NCBI GenBank assembly: GCA_020744425.1
Contig: JAGMUV010000002.1
Location: forward strand, 3,578,501-3,642,500
DNA length: 64,000 nt
From: Dactylonectria macrodidyma
Lineage: Eukaryota > Ascomycota > Sordariomycetes > Hypocreales > Nectriaceae
Direction: 5' to 3'
Positions within the stretch are counted from its first letter, which is position 1, and every line of letters begins with the position of its first letter. Position numbers and translations under genes: made by a program. Shown here piece after piece: positions 11,907 through 22,529 of this stretch. Under the pieces are notes generated by a model. That model was not told the DNA's origin and ran no database searches. It was given only the letters and a program-made list of their open reading frames with translations.

Positions 11907-13184
11907 ATGCCGTCCTTCCTCAGCGATAATGACGCGCAGCGCGCTACTACCGGCGACGCCCTCATCACCTCCGATGACCCTAACCACCCGGCCAATCTGA
12001 TTCCGTCTCTGTGCGCCAAGTTCTGGACATTGGGATGGGTTACGGGAACTGGAGGCGGCTGCTCTATCCGAGATGAGTATGTCATTTTTTCTTCCAACTT
12101 TTTTTTTCTCTTGGGTCAGATCATATTCTTACCCCACCACTGTACTGTTTTCCACCACTCTCACCCCTGGCCATGCATGTGACAGACTTATACATATCGT
12201 ATGCATCATCAAGTGATAATTGCATATCATCTACCGTCGACTTTTGGGCCGCTTCAAAATACCGAACGCAATGGAAGAACTCCATTTCCGTCTCGCTCGT
12301 ATATCCTACATGAGACGACGGTGTTGTTGGTTTCAGATAACCAGACGATCATCGCTCATCATGACTGCTATCAACGCAATCATGCTTCTCAATTTCCAAC
12401 CCAACAACCAAGCATTGGCGCTGGATCCGCCTTCATTGTGATATATTACACGATGGCTACTGCGACCGTACTTACACATCTCCCCATCATAGTGATCTTG
12501 TCTACATCGCCCCTTCGGGCGTCCAAAAGGAGCTCATGAGACACACCGACATCTACGTCATGTCCCTATCCGCTCAGGACCTCGATGCCATCCGCGAGAA
12601 GCAGAAACCTCGCACATACCTGCGTTCTCCCCCCAGCTATAAGCCCTCCCAGTGCACGCCGCTCTTCCTCGCTGCCTTTACCCGTCGTGGCGCTGGCTGC
12701 TGCATTCACACTCACTCCCAATGGGCTGTTCTCGTCACCCTACTTCTCGAGGCCCAAGGCCCCGGCAAGGACAAGCTCTTCGAGATCAACAACCTCGAGC
12801 AGATCAAGGGCTTCGGCCGTGGCATGACTAAGACTGGCAACTTGGGATACCATGACACTCTTCGCATCCCCGTCATTGAGAACACGCCCCATGAGGAGGA
12901 CCTCACTGAGTATCTCGAGGAAGCCATGGACAAGTACCCGGATGCCTACGCCGTCTTGGTCCGGAGACACGGCGTCTATGTCTGGGGCGACAACGTCCAC
13001 AAGGCCAAGACCCAGTGTGAGAGGTAAGCCGTGCCAACATCTATTCAGGAGCCGCATGCACATGAACCAAATGACTAACTCATGACATAGCTTGGACTAT
13101 CTCTTCCAACTGGCCGTTGAGATGAAGAAACTCGGCCTCCCATGGATCACTGACATTCCCCAGATCGCCCCCCAGCGAACCTAG
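11907..13184 (+). CDS. MDE1: Methylthioribulose-1-phosphate dehydratase
   Basis: Three exons (11907-12076, 12493-13023, 13091-13184) give 264 aa. The enzyme dehydrates 5-methylthioribulose-1-phosphate in the methionine salvage pathway, in the cytosol. It belongs to the class II aldolase/adducin fold. Visible marks are [10 protein letters not shown] near the N-terminus, [15 protein letters not shown] after the first splice, the zinc-ligand pair in CIHTHSQ, and the third histidine in [10 protein letters not shown]. The first intron is 416 nt, long for this window. Joining GA to T across it gives the expected [13 protein letters not shown], so I am confident of the junction. The last exon encodes the C-terminal [15 protein letters not shown] helix typical of fungal MtnB/Mde1. 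Confidence 0.95.
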
Positions 13185-13399
13185 TCGCAAGACATGAGCA
13201 TCATTCTCAACTGCTCAAGTATCTATTTAGATGCCTCTTTCAACAAGGCTTGATTTTTTTTGGGTTTCTTCTCGTAGACGGCTGGATGGGTAGGCAATAG
13301 TTAAAACATCACGGAGTTCATGGCGATTCAGGCATCATCATGGTGAACCACTTTGTAATTTCCCACAGCTGTTGTATTAACTTTCCTGTCATTCCTCCC

Positions 13400-14485
13400 T
13401 TACAGCTCATCCCTTGGCCGCTCTTCCAATATCACCTTGGCTGTAGGGAGATCTTTGCCCGGTAGCCCGTCCACGGTGATCTCTTGATTCTCTTGTCCCA
13501 CGTCCACCTTTCCAGACTCGCCAGCGACTGGCTGCCCCTGCATGACCGCGCCGCCAACCTTGACGCCCGTGCCGAACAGTATGCGCACAGGGAGCCACAC
13601 GAGCCACCACAGTGGCCCGTAGAGGATCCTCCGGAAGACGAGCCACGCGCCCGTGACCATGAGCATGTACATGGCCGTCTGGAGGTACCACGTGTCGCTC
13701 TTCTGCGACCGCACCAGAGTGCCCAAAAGGTCCTTGGAGCTCGCCAGCATGCCGTCCAAGTCCGTGTACGACTCATTGAGCTGCTTGAGCGCGGCCGACG
13801 ACTCGGTCAGTGTCTGGTGCGCGTACTCGCTGCGCTCCAGCTCCGCGGCGATGAGATCATGCGTCCGCCGCAGGGCGCTGGTCACGTTGCTGCTGGTGCC
13901 CACCATCTGCTGGTCGTCCTCGGTGAGGCCCGACTGATGCTGATATTGCTGGTTGTGATGCTGGCGCACCGTGCGGCTTATGGCAGGTGGCTTTTCGTCG
14001 CCTGGGAGCGGGGAGCTGGTCCCGGATGCAGACAGCGAGTAGGACCGGACGAGAAGTTCTCGTTCCAGCCGCTGTGCTTGCACCAGGCTGTTCTTTGCGG
14101 ACAATCGGGCTTTTCGAAAAGATAAACGACAGCTACGACTTTGTCAGACATAAAAGAAGATGTCGCTGGGTCGCGATGAGCCGTCGTACCTTGCCAGTTC
14201 TTTTCCCACCTTCTCGACGCCCTCCCTCAGCCGTTCCCTGTCATGCTCGGCACCGCGAAAATATTCCACCTCTTCTTGGAGGAGCTCCTGGTCCTCCTCC
14301 CCGTCCCGCAGGGCATTGGTGATCTCCGCGCCGAGCTCGCCGCTAACGCTATTCTCCTCGTCGGTGGTGAGGGGCACTGAACCCGGCTCGAACTTGAGGT
14401 GCGCGAGTCGGTCGATGAGGTCCTTAAGCTGGGTCGTCGTCTCCTGTAAGGCGACCAGGCGCTCTTGGAGCCCCTCGAAGGACAT
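13400..14485 (-). CDS. SEC20: Sec20, Qb-SNARE for Golgi-to-ER retrograde transport
   Basis: Two exons, 14485-14190 and 14132-13400, with a 57-nt intron (GTACGA donor, GTAG acceptor), give 342 aa. Sec20 sits in the ER membrane. With Ufe1 and Use1 it forms the acceptor SNARE for COPI vesicles and contacts the Dsl1 tether. Seen: an N-terminal coiled-coil part (MSFEGLQERLVALQE); a SNARE-type heptad helix leading to KQLNESYTDLDGMLASSKDL; a hydrophobic segment (AMYMLMVTGAWLVF followed by LWWLVWLPVRILF); and a C-terminal RDEL, matching the ER-retrieval signal known for yeast Sec20. An in-frame ATG 177 bp upstream exists, but the family starts at the chosen Met. The gene is divergent from the mL53 gene, with a 313-bp shared promoter. 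Confidence 0.93.
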
Positions 14486-14798
14486 TTTTGGGCTATTAAA
14501 TCGGCTCTCGTGGTGTATAAAGTAAAGTAAGATACCAAAATCTTCGCGAAAGCTGTTTGTTTGGGCTAGTTTCCTCTGGAGCGCCGTCCCGTTGCGAAAC
14601 GTGGTCCCTGGGCCGTCATGACGTTGCAGTTGTCGAATCAGCCCCGGTACTATAATATGCATCTACCGAGATCTTTCGCTTTCCCCGAATTTTCAACATC
14701 GCGAATCCAGCTATCCCACGAGCAACATAGGACGACCCCCAGCTCCACGATCCCACGGCCGCCATTGAGTCACCGCGCGTTGCGCTCCCGCCGTCAGA
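14486..14798. promoter_or_regulatory. Bidirectional promoter between Sec20 and mL53
   Basis: 313 bp separate the two divergent start codons. I see no coding potential here and no motif clear enough to name. Confidence 0.6.
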
Positions 14799-15148
14799 AT
14801 GATCACCAAATTCATGACCGAGGTCACGGCCAAGTTCAACCCGTTTTCCGCCTGCGCCAAGCCCGCCCGCCTCTTCCTGACGCTGCTCCCTCCGACCGCC
14901 CGTGCCAACGGCATGGCCATCTCTACGACGCTGCTACCTCGAACCTCGACAGATCCCAGCTCCCTACGAGTCAAGTTCAGTACGTTGCGCTATACTAAAT
15001 TCCATGGCGAGGATGAATGCTAACTATGGGCTCAGAGGACGGCAAGGAGCTGGACTTTAATTGCGAGAATATCAACATCAAAGGCCTGGTAGAAGAAGTT
15101 GACCGTCACTCCCGCCAATTGCAGAAGGCGGCCGATCTTACCGATTAA
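14799..15148 (+). CDS. Mitochondrial large ribosomal subunit protein mL53 (MRPL44 family)
   Basis: Two exons, 14799-14979 and 15036-15148, give 97 aa. The intron is 56 nt with a TGCTAAC branch site just before the acceptor. The protein begins MITKFMTEVTAKFNPFSACAK, the hallmark N-terminus of the small fungal mL53 family (yeast Mrpl44), and ends in a charged helix (LVEEVDRHSRQLQKAADL). It is a structural component of the mitochondrial 54S subunit. The basic, acid-poor N-terminus probably doubles as the import signal. The length agrees with the family. Confidence 0.92.
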
Positions 15149-15387
15149 ATATTCACGTTGTTCCTATATTCTGCATCGACGGCGTTTTGAGGAAGCGGGG
15201 GCTATATTCAGGCGCCACATGGGCCAAATGGGACTACATCACAGTCTCTGTACAATACATCACGATGACAATGGATGAATTTTTCTTGTATTTGTATGGG
15301 TCTGCAGTGCCTACATGCAGGTTGAAAACGCTGCCCGGTTGCCAGAGCTCATCACTTTTTATTTCACGCGCAGGTCTAAATACGCAT

Positions 15388-16655
15388 CTAAGCGGAAGCA
15401 CCGCTGATGAAAAACCACTTGTCGATAGAGGCGTCGATCTTCTCGGCGGGGAGATCCTCGTGAGGGGGGAGGGGAGGAAGCTGGCTGGGGTCCACGCGGG
15501 AGCCAGACTGAGGAACGTTGGTGTTGGTCCTGTAGAATATCAGTATCGGCCTATTGCACCGATCATTTAAAATACTTACAGGGAGATACCACCGGCGGCG
15601 GTCTTGCCAGTAATCAGGCGGTCCCAGGCCTCAGCGCACTCACGGACAACTTCCATGGCGTAGCTGTTGAAGAATAATTAGTTTCTGATATCGGCACAGT
15701 ATCAATGGACAACTAACGTCTTGTTCTTGCACTCGCCAGTGAAGGCAAACTGGTTCTCGGGCTTGCCGTCGGGGATCTTGTAGATACGGAACCACTCATT
15801 GGTGGCTCGAAGGAGACCAGGCAGATGTCGCTCAACATCCTCAACGTCGTTAAGCTTAGAGGCCAGAGGGTCGTTGACATCAATGACAATGACCTTCCAG
15901 TCAGTCTCCTCCTCGTCGAGGAGGGCCATGACACCGAGGACCTTGACCTGCTTCACCTGACCAGTGTAGCCGACGAGCTCGCCGATCTCGCAAACATCGA
16001 GAGGATCGTTGTCGCCCTTGGCCTTGGTCTCGGGGTGGATGGAGTTGGGGTCCTCCCAGGTCTACGGGGAGGATAGTTAGCCGTCTGGGCTACTGCACCT
16101 GTCTGGGCAGGGTTGGAGAGGCGAGATGTGGGTTGATCATACCTGGGGAAAGGCACCATAGTTCCACAGGTAACCCTTGTGAGGGAAGCAGTTGCGGACG
16201 AAGCGAAGCTTGCCCTTCTTGGTGTCCTGCTTGATGGGGTTGAGGAGCTCCTCCTTGGAGATCTGGTTGCAGTGAGGTTAGCACATTACGTGTTGTTCAG
16301 GGGGGCTGACGTGGCGAGAGAGAGGATGCACGGCATGTAGGGAGGGGAGGGGCAGGCGGTGGGGAGCTTGACTGTAGAAGCTTGATCCAGGGCCACGACA
16401 ACGAGGTCGAGAACAGAGCAAGAGACTCTGTAATAAAGCAAAAGGGGATCTGGGTATTGGGTTGAAGCTTACCTCCTGCTTAGCATTGGTCCATCGAGGG
16501 ATCTCGACAACCATGTTCAGGATAGTCTGCTCCGCGTTGGCGTACAGAGGAATGTCGTGGAAGGGCGAGACAGGGATGCCATCCTTCTCAATGTAGACGC
16601 GGTGCTCGAGGGTGTGAGCAGGGGCGACCTTGCGGACGGTATAGGGAGAAGCCAT
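15388..16655 (-). CDS. Inorganic pyrophosphatase
   Basis: Five exons (16655-16473, 16262-16143, 16061-15718, 15663-15580, 15529-15388) give 290 aa. The enzyme hydrolyses pyrophosphate to two phosphates and so drives biosynthetic reactions. It is a soluble family I pyrophosphatase. The Mg-binding signature is in [11 protein letters not shown], preceded by the conserved [17 protein letters not shown]. The start at 16655 gives [12 protein letters not shown], as in cytosolic fungal enzymes. The frame stays open for a further ~195 codons upstream, including an ATG at 17039 that would add 128 residues with no acidic amino acid (see findings). A pyrimidine-rich tract on the coding strand just upstream (about 16740-16795) resembles a fungal transcription-start region and favours the short form. 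Exon 3 ends at a GTTAGT donor, a mild departure from consensus. Confidence 0.95.
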
Positions 16656-18028
16656 GCTGGGCAGCGACTTTGAATTGGACGGGGAATTCGACGAAAGGTG
16701 ACGAGCGATTTGGGCCGTTCGTCGGGAAGAAATTTTGTTGGAGACGGAGGTCGACGTCGAGGAGGCGAGGGAGAGGGAGGATGGAGGGGGCGGGGTATTG
16801 TACTGGGTCAGGCCTGGCCTGGCTCCAGTGCTGCGTGTCGCCAGCGTTGCGATGTGATTGGCCCGTCCAGGCCCTGGAGCTGCGAGCGATGGCGACAGCG
16901 ATGGCGAGTGCGCTGGCGGATGGCCCAGCGCGTACGATAGCGCCTGGGTGCGCTGTAGTGGCGACGACTGTGACTGCGACAGCGCTCGTAGGGGGACAAA
17001 CACGGATCTGTGCAGCCGGCGGCCTGGGAAGGCGAGCATCAACGGCAGCGGATCGGGGGGGTGGAGACCCCGGAGAGAAGGGGAATTGGGCTGGATTAGA
17101 GGGAAATATAAAAACAAAATACACGTAGCGATACAGCGGTCACGCACGCTCACCCCAGCTCTGAGTCCCGCGGTCGTCGGTCGTCGGCTCTGGATGCTCG
17201 TGTCGACCGAGGTCTTTTTTTCCCCCAGCGCCCGGCACATTCATCGGAGCGGGAATATGGAAGAATGCCTGAGGCTACATGCCATCGGAGCTGGCATCGG
17301 AACAGGACCGTCCATCCGGTCCGCTAGCTTGGATTGGAAGTCCAGGGTAGCCGTCTTGACCGCAGAACTCTAACACGGCCACTCACCGACAACCCGAAAA
17401 CAAGCAAGCAACTCCAAATATGTTCGCTCTCAATTATGATGTATAATGATTTGTCTTTTCTGTTCGCTTCGTGTTCCAGAAGGCTACAGCTGATTGACAC
17501 TATGCTATATCTGCCTCTGTGATTTTAGCTGTTCTCTGATTTCATTCCAGTTTTTCTTGCGCCAAAAAAAGTCACCAGAGTTCCACTCATCCACACTACT
17601 GTTTGCAAAAAGCCGCGCTGAGGACACCCAGACCCACGTCAAGCGATCACCTCATATTGATTGGATTTGGATGAGCCTGAAGACTTCAATGTAGCGCACC
17701 AAGCATTCGCTATAACTACTATGGACTCCGTGCCATACGACAGCCTAGCGCCCCGCCCCGCCCCGACGGTCCGGAATTTCTTACCAGCCCACCAACAATG
17801 TACACTCATCACCACTGAGAGACTAGGAAACCGTCAACTGAGATATAAAGTCGCAATAGAATTATCGATACAACAAGTAACACAATAGGATATAGTTGCA
17901 GAAGCGCCACATTCTCATAGCAAAAAACCACACACCAGGCTTTACAGCACAGTCCAACTAAGGAATGAACAGTCAACCGACATATATAAACCTTCACCTC
18001 TGCATCCAGTCAAATGGATATTTAACCC
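16656..18028. other. Pyrophosphatase upstream region and eisosome-gene 3' flank
   Basis: The first ~400 bp carry the open upstream frame discussed under pyrophosphatase, and the rest should hold its promoter. Around 17400-18028 the sequence becomes AT-rich and has no credible frame. It probably contains the 3' UTR of the Pil1-family gene. Confidence 0.5.
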
Positions 18029-19039
18029 TTAAGCCATCTCGGACTTCGGCTCAGTCTGCACTGGTGCCGTTTCATCAAATGACGACTCCTTTTCCTTGCC
18101 CTTAAGACTCGGCGATCGACTTTCCTGAGGCGTCTTGTACGCATCTGCTTCAGGTTGCCAGTCCTTGAGGTCGTCTTCGCAATCGTTGAGAATCTGGCGA
18201 GCCTGAGCAGAATGCTCGTAGACTGGGCGCGAATCTCCTGGAATAACAGGAGTGTCATCAAGAAGATCCAAGAGCCGGCGCCCATGCTTAGCGAGGATGA
18301 TTTGTTTCTCCGCGCGCTCAATGGTGGCGGTGAACTCGGCTGCGTAAGCCTCCTTGAGCTTCTGGCGAGTCTTGTGAACAGTTAGCGACAAAAGACACGG
18401 ACCCTGGGGATGCTAAACGCCTACAATATTGGAAAGTTGAGCCTCTGCCACCAAGTTCTCAGCCTCAGCCCGCACAAGCTCCTGCTCGAGAACGACCAGT
18501 TTTGCGCTCTCCGGCTCCTTCATCTTCAGGCGCTGAATCTCGTCCGCAATCTTTACCTTTCCGTCCCTACTCGGCTGCACGCTCTTCTCGGTGTTTCGGA
18601 TAGTCTTCAGAATCGCACGGGAGTCGTCCAACGCATGCGCGTAGGTATCTTCTTGCTCGCCCATTTCGCTCAAGACAACACCTACCTTGTCCGAGATATC
18701 ACTGATGCTATCATCCCCAGTCTGTTCACCCCATTCCGAGAGTTGTGTGGCAATAGTAACACGCTCGCGGCCGGCCGTCTCGTGAGCCCCAATGAGGTTG
18801 TTCTCTGATTTGATAAGGCGGAAGAGCTTTCGAGAAAGCTCGGGCTGAACGGTGCCGCGGAGAGAGTTGAACGAAAAGCCTCGCTTGGTGTTCGAAGACC
18901 CAGACCCGGAGGCCTTGTTGCTTTTATGCGAGCGGATGGAGAGCGCGCGGTTCCTGTACGAGGATATTGTAAGCCCACTGTCAGGCCGATAGAGGGGGGC
19001 GAGGTGCTGGATGGAGCCGTCGATACTAGCTCGAGACAT
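18029..19039 (-). CDS. Pil1/Lsp1-family eisosome BAR protein
   Basis: Two exons, 19039-18425 and 18370-18029, give 318 aa. The junction yields AQLSNITRQKLKEAY, as in the family. Pil1/Lsp1 proteins coat furrow-like plasma membrane domains (eisosomes) through a BAR-type helical dimer. Diagnostic stretches seen are LIKSENNLIGAHE, RERVTIATQLSEWGE, IRNTEKSVQPSRDGK and LVVLEQELVRAEAENLVAEAQLS, followed by LDDTPVIPG. The N-terminal segment (SRASIDGSIQHLAPLYRPD) and the Ser/Lys-rich linker differ from the classical core Pil1 as I know it, so this looks like the more divergent PilB-type paralogue. The C-terminal 50 residues are polar and probably disordered. An upstream in-frame ATG at 19120 could add 27 residues. 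Confidence 0.9.
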
Positions 19040-20111
19040 TGCGGTTCTGGGAGGTTGAAACTTTGGAGAGAATACAAGGGATTTTAAGGGAGTTTCGACG
19101 AGAGATGTGTGATTGAGCATACATGTCTGCGTTGGAACGCTGAAGCGCGACCTAGATAGGTGTACGAGTTTGAGGTTTCAGTGGAATGCCCTTTCCTCGC
19201 CATGTTAGCTCCTGTGCTGTAAGTCGGGTTACGGGCAAAATTTGGTGAACCAAAAGCAGAAGGAAAGAGGACGCAAGCTCGAAGTTCTGTTCCACTCAGG
19301 CAATTGGGGAAGAGGAGTTCAACTCATACCGTCTTGGCAACTGAATACAGGGATCTAGAGAAGTGAGAGTCGGGTATTGGATGCGTCCTTGGATATTCGA
19401 TATCAACGTTGCAATTTACCGGGACAGGGTAAAATGATGTAAATATATCCCAGACATTAGAAACCCCAGCTGGTAAACAGGGGTAAGCCGACCTTAAAAG
19501 AAGCTAAAGACAGACCTGTCGAATCTTACTGACGTGCACGATCTCATCTTCCCTGCTTACAGAGTCGTAAATCGACCGGACGATCTGGGGTTCGGAGGCT
19601 GCGGGCGATGATGGTGACGGAATGCACAGTGATGTCATACACAGCTAGCCCTGCCCGTGGGCCTGAATCGGAACCCCGCAATCCCGCAGGCTGGAAGTGG
19701 CAACAGGCCTTTTTTGGTCTTGGGAGAACCGGACCAAGCCGATTATGAACATCACCATGTCATCGGGTGGGATGACGAAAACCTGCGGGTTGTGCCGTGC
19801 GTGGCTCGATATTCCAGTCGTTGTGCTGGCAGGTGGAATTATGGATGTTGGCGAATGACCAATAACGGCTGCTTTGTGGTGTGCGCATGTTGTGGCACGT
19901 TGTATGGACATCTATTTGCACGACGCCCCTGGCTGCTTACTGAACGCCCAGCCCAAGAAAACAAAAAAACAACACTATTGTTGCAGCGTCCAAATCATTA
20001 AAACAAGCAAAGCAGAAAGCCTCCCCAGATCGCCAATACCTCATGTAAAAATCAACAAAAAGCCTCCGTCATCCTGCCCTTGCGCAAACAAGTGCGCGCG
20101 GTTGTCACCAC
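19040..20111. other. Intergenic upstream of the eisosome gene
   Basis: About 1.1 kb. The left part is the eisosome-gene promoter and includes a CCTAGATAGGT motif near 19150-19160. Only short chance frames occur. No RNA gene or repeat was recognised. Confidence 0.5.
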
Positions 20112-20318
20112 TTAAACATATCGCCTGTCCTCGTAGACACGAGGGTAGCTCGCCCGCGGGCTGTGGCTGCTATATGACCGCCGGGTGACGCTGGTGTAGC
20201 TGGCGCGCGGGGAGTGGTGGTGATGGTGCCCGTGATGGTGGTGGTGACGCCGCGCGGGGACGATTTCCTCGTGGTAGTAGTACTTGGTCTTGGGTTTGGG
20301 TTCGGCACCGAAGCACAT
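20112..20318 (-). CDS. Small histidine-rich MCFG-type protein of unknown function
   Basis: A single exon of 68 codons starts in a favourable context (CGCAAACATG). The protein opens MCFGAEPKPKTKYYYHEEIV, then has ten histidines in eleven residues around a single Gly (25-35). The heptad HSPRASY occurs twice (35-41 and 52-58), and the end is basic and aromatic (VYEDRRYV). There is no signal peptide and no membrane segment. Short proteins with an MCFG start and a YYYxEEI core recur in Pezizomycotina, from my general knowledge, but have no assigned role. The His block could bind metal. I have no evidence for a function. It stands alone between the eisosome gene and OST1. Confidence 0.65.
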   Translation of the reverse strand: MCFGAEPKPKTKYYYHEEIVPARRHHHHHGHHHHHSPRASYTSVTRRSYSSHSPRASYPRVYEDRRYV

Positions 20319-20968
20319 GTTTGCGAGAACCAACTGGTGGATTTTTTTGTTGGATAAGTGTGTATTTGAGGTTGAGGGGTGGGAAGTTGGAGTGGATTGG
20401 ATGGCTTCAATGGAGCGGTCTTTGAGTTGCGACGTAATGTTTTATGAAGTCTAGGCAGAGACACAGAGTACAAGAATGACGAGAGATAAAGGGTTGGAGT
20501 CGCGCAAGAAGTCAACTGGGTGGGATACCTCCATCTTATACCGATGGGGGCTGAGGACGGACTTCACTTGGTCTCCTGCCCAGTTTCTTGGGTCACCATG
20601 TCCACCAACACGAAAGCAAGGAGGGGTCCCCTCAAGCCAGGGTGACCCTCGAGTGCCTCGCGAGCCGCCGCTACCCACTCCACCCACCAACAGCAAACTC
20701 GTGCCGTCATGCTTGAGGCTGAGACCTGAAAATGTACTTGAAGCAACGTTCGACCCGATGTTTATCCATAGCATCCTGTCCTTGGCCGACGCAGGACTTT
20801 TTTCAATCTGTATTACAATACCTTGACATGTTAATAACACTAAGGGATTCATCATGATAGTTTTGCCAAAAATCAATTTGAGAGACGAACCCTTCTATGT
20901 TACACTTTTACAACATTCCCATGCCGTTCCTGCTCATACATCCCAATAAACGCTGAGGATATATGTCT
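20319..20968. other. Promoter side of the His-rich gene and OST1 3' flank
   Basis: 650 bp of non-coding sequence. Open frames here (20476-20826 plus, 20451-20876 minus) are unrelated to known families. I see no repeats or RNA genes. Confidence 0.5.
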
Positions 20969-22529
20969 TTACTTCCTCGGTTGAAATCCAACCTGGACCT
21001 TGCCAACCGCCCAGGCCGTAACAAAGAGCGACAGGAAGCTAACAAAAATGACGAGAGGTTTGCGCAGAGCGCTTGCCAAGGGAGCATCGTACGAGATGAT
21101 GAGCTCTCGGTCCCGAAACTCGTCCACAAGGTTTCGGGCGGTAATGGTAACAGTGGTACGTCCAACGGTGTCAAGGTAGGTCTTCGACAAGCCAACAGAC
21201 GACGAGGCAATGGATGATTCGGGGATAGTGGTGTAGAACTTGACGTTCCTAAATTATTGTTAGATATACTTTAGTATAGTTAGATTGGTTGCGACTTACT
21301 CGGCACCCTCAGGTAGGAGGACCTTCACATTGATCTGCTGGTACTCGATGCCCTCCACTTGCTTGGGACCCTCGAGGAAAGGGACCTTGAGAACATAGCC
21401 TCCGGTGGCAGTCTTGCGCAAAAAGTTGGAAGCGTCAGAGTTCCAGCCAATGGTGAAGGGATACTTCCAGCCGCCGAACAGGGGGTAACGAGGCTTCAAC
21501 TCGAGGACGGCCTCGCGCTTGTTGCTCCTGAATCTCGACGTCGACACATTTCCGATAGTATCGATGAAGTACGCGTCCACACTTCCAACCTGGAGAGGAA
21601 CTCGGAGCTCCTTGAGAGCATGGGTGGGAGGACTGTAGTACGCAGCCTGAACCCACTTGACTCGGTTGAAGGGGGTAGATAGGTTGGCGCCTCGATGGTA
21701 CAGCTCGTACCTCTCCTCGAACGCGACATTGCCGCCCCAGTGGCTCACCTCGATGTCACGATTGAGCTCGGCGACGTGGGTGACGGGCTTCTCATACTCG
21801 AATCGGACCTGGGCAGGAGAGATGGCCCCGGCGGGCTGCTCTTCGAAAGGACCGTACGTCAACTTGGCACCCTGCTTGGTGGGAAAGTCCTTGAGCTTGG
21901 TGTAGCCTGGGATGGCCGAGGAAGAGGACTTGACTTCCGTCTTCTGCTTCAGGGTTGGGTAGGCAGATGGGGCGTAGATAGAAAAGTCGTAGGTCAGGAA
22001 TTGCAGCTCATCTTGAGGGACGGAGGCGGGCAGGGGAGCGTATGCCTTCAGGTAGTAGAAGGAGATGCCGAGGGTCTGTTGGGCGCCAGCCTTGAGGGGA
22101 GTGGGGAATCGAATGCGATAGTACTGAACATTGCTAGAAGGATACACGGTTAGCAGAGTCGATGCGCATGCACCGGAAGACTTACTTCTTGGCGTCGTAT
22201 TCAACAGGCTCGGCGGCAAACGGCCCAGCGTTTGCGTCCTTGCGGTCCTTAACCTCGAAGCCTCCGACGCGAGCCAGCTGGTCGGCTGTGAAGGGCAGAT
22301 AGTATTCATCCTGGGGTTCAGACGCGACATTCTCCACGAGAACATTAATCTGTTCCTTGACGTAGTTCTTCTCTAGCGAGATGACGTGGACGAGGTTGGC
22401 GTTCTTGAAAACTTGAGGAGGCTTGAAGTCGGCAGGCAAGTTGTTGGACTTGGTCGACTCGGTGGTGTCGCTGGCTAGGGCCGTCGACAGGAAGCTGAGG
22501 AGCGCCGTTGCAATCGAATACGGCTTCAT
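20969..22529 (-). CDS. OST1: Oligosaccharyltransferase subunit OST1 (ribophorin I)
   Basis: Three exons (22529-22186, 22133-21300, 21248-20969) give 485 aa. OST1 is a non-catalytic subunit of the ER oligosaccharyltransferase, which transfers the lipid-linked glycan to Asn residues of nascent proteins. Seen: a signal peptide (MKPYSIATALLSFLSTALA); the ribophorin I lumenal fold with FKNANLVHVISLEKNYVKE, VQYYRIRFP and the HWGGNVAFEERYELYHRGA block; and one C-terminal membrane helix (LVIFVSFLSLFVTAWAVG) with a short basic tail. Both splice junctions fall inside conserved text and keep phase. The length is normal. Calnexin, which acts on the product of this reaction, lies elsewhere in the window. 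Confidence 0.96.

Noticed and set aside
10752..11987. Long open frames on the minus strand before the methionine-salvage gene
   Set aside because: Low-complexity Arg/Ser/Pro-rich translations typical of antisense to GC-rich promoter DNA. No family match.
12201..12539. 112-codon frame inside the first intron of the dehydratase gene
   Set aside because: It overlaps the well-supported splice acceptor and the start of exon 2, in the wrong frame.
14486..14662. In-frame upstream extension of Sec20
   Set aside because: 59 extra residues without conserved text. The family starts at MSFEGLQ, and the segment is shared promoter with mL53.
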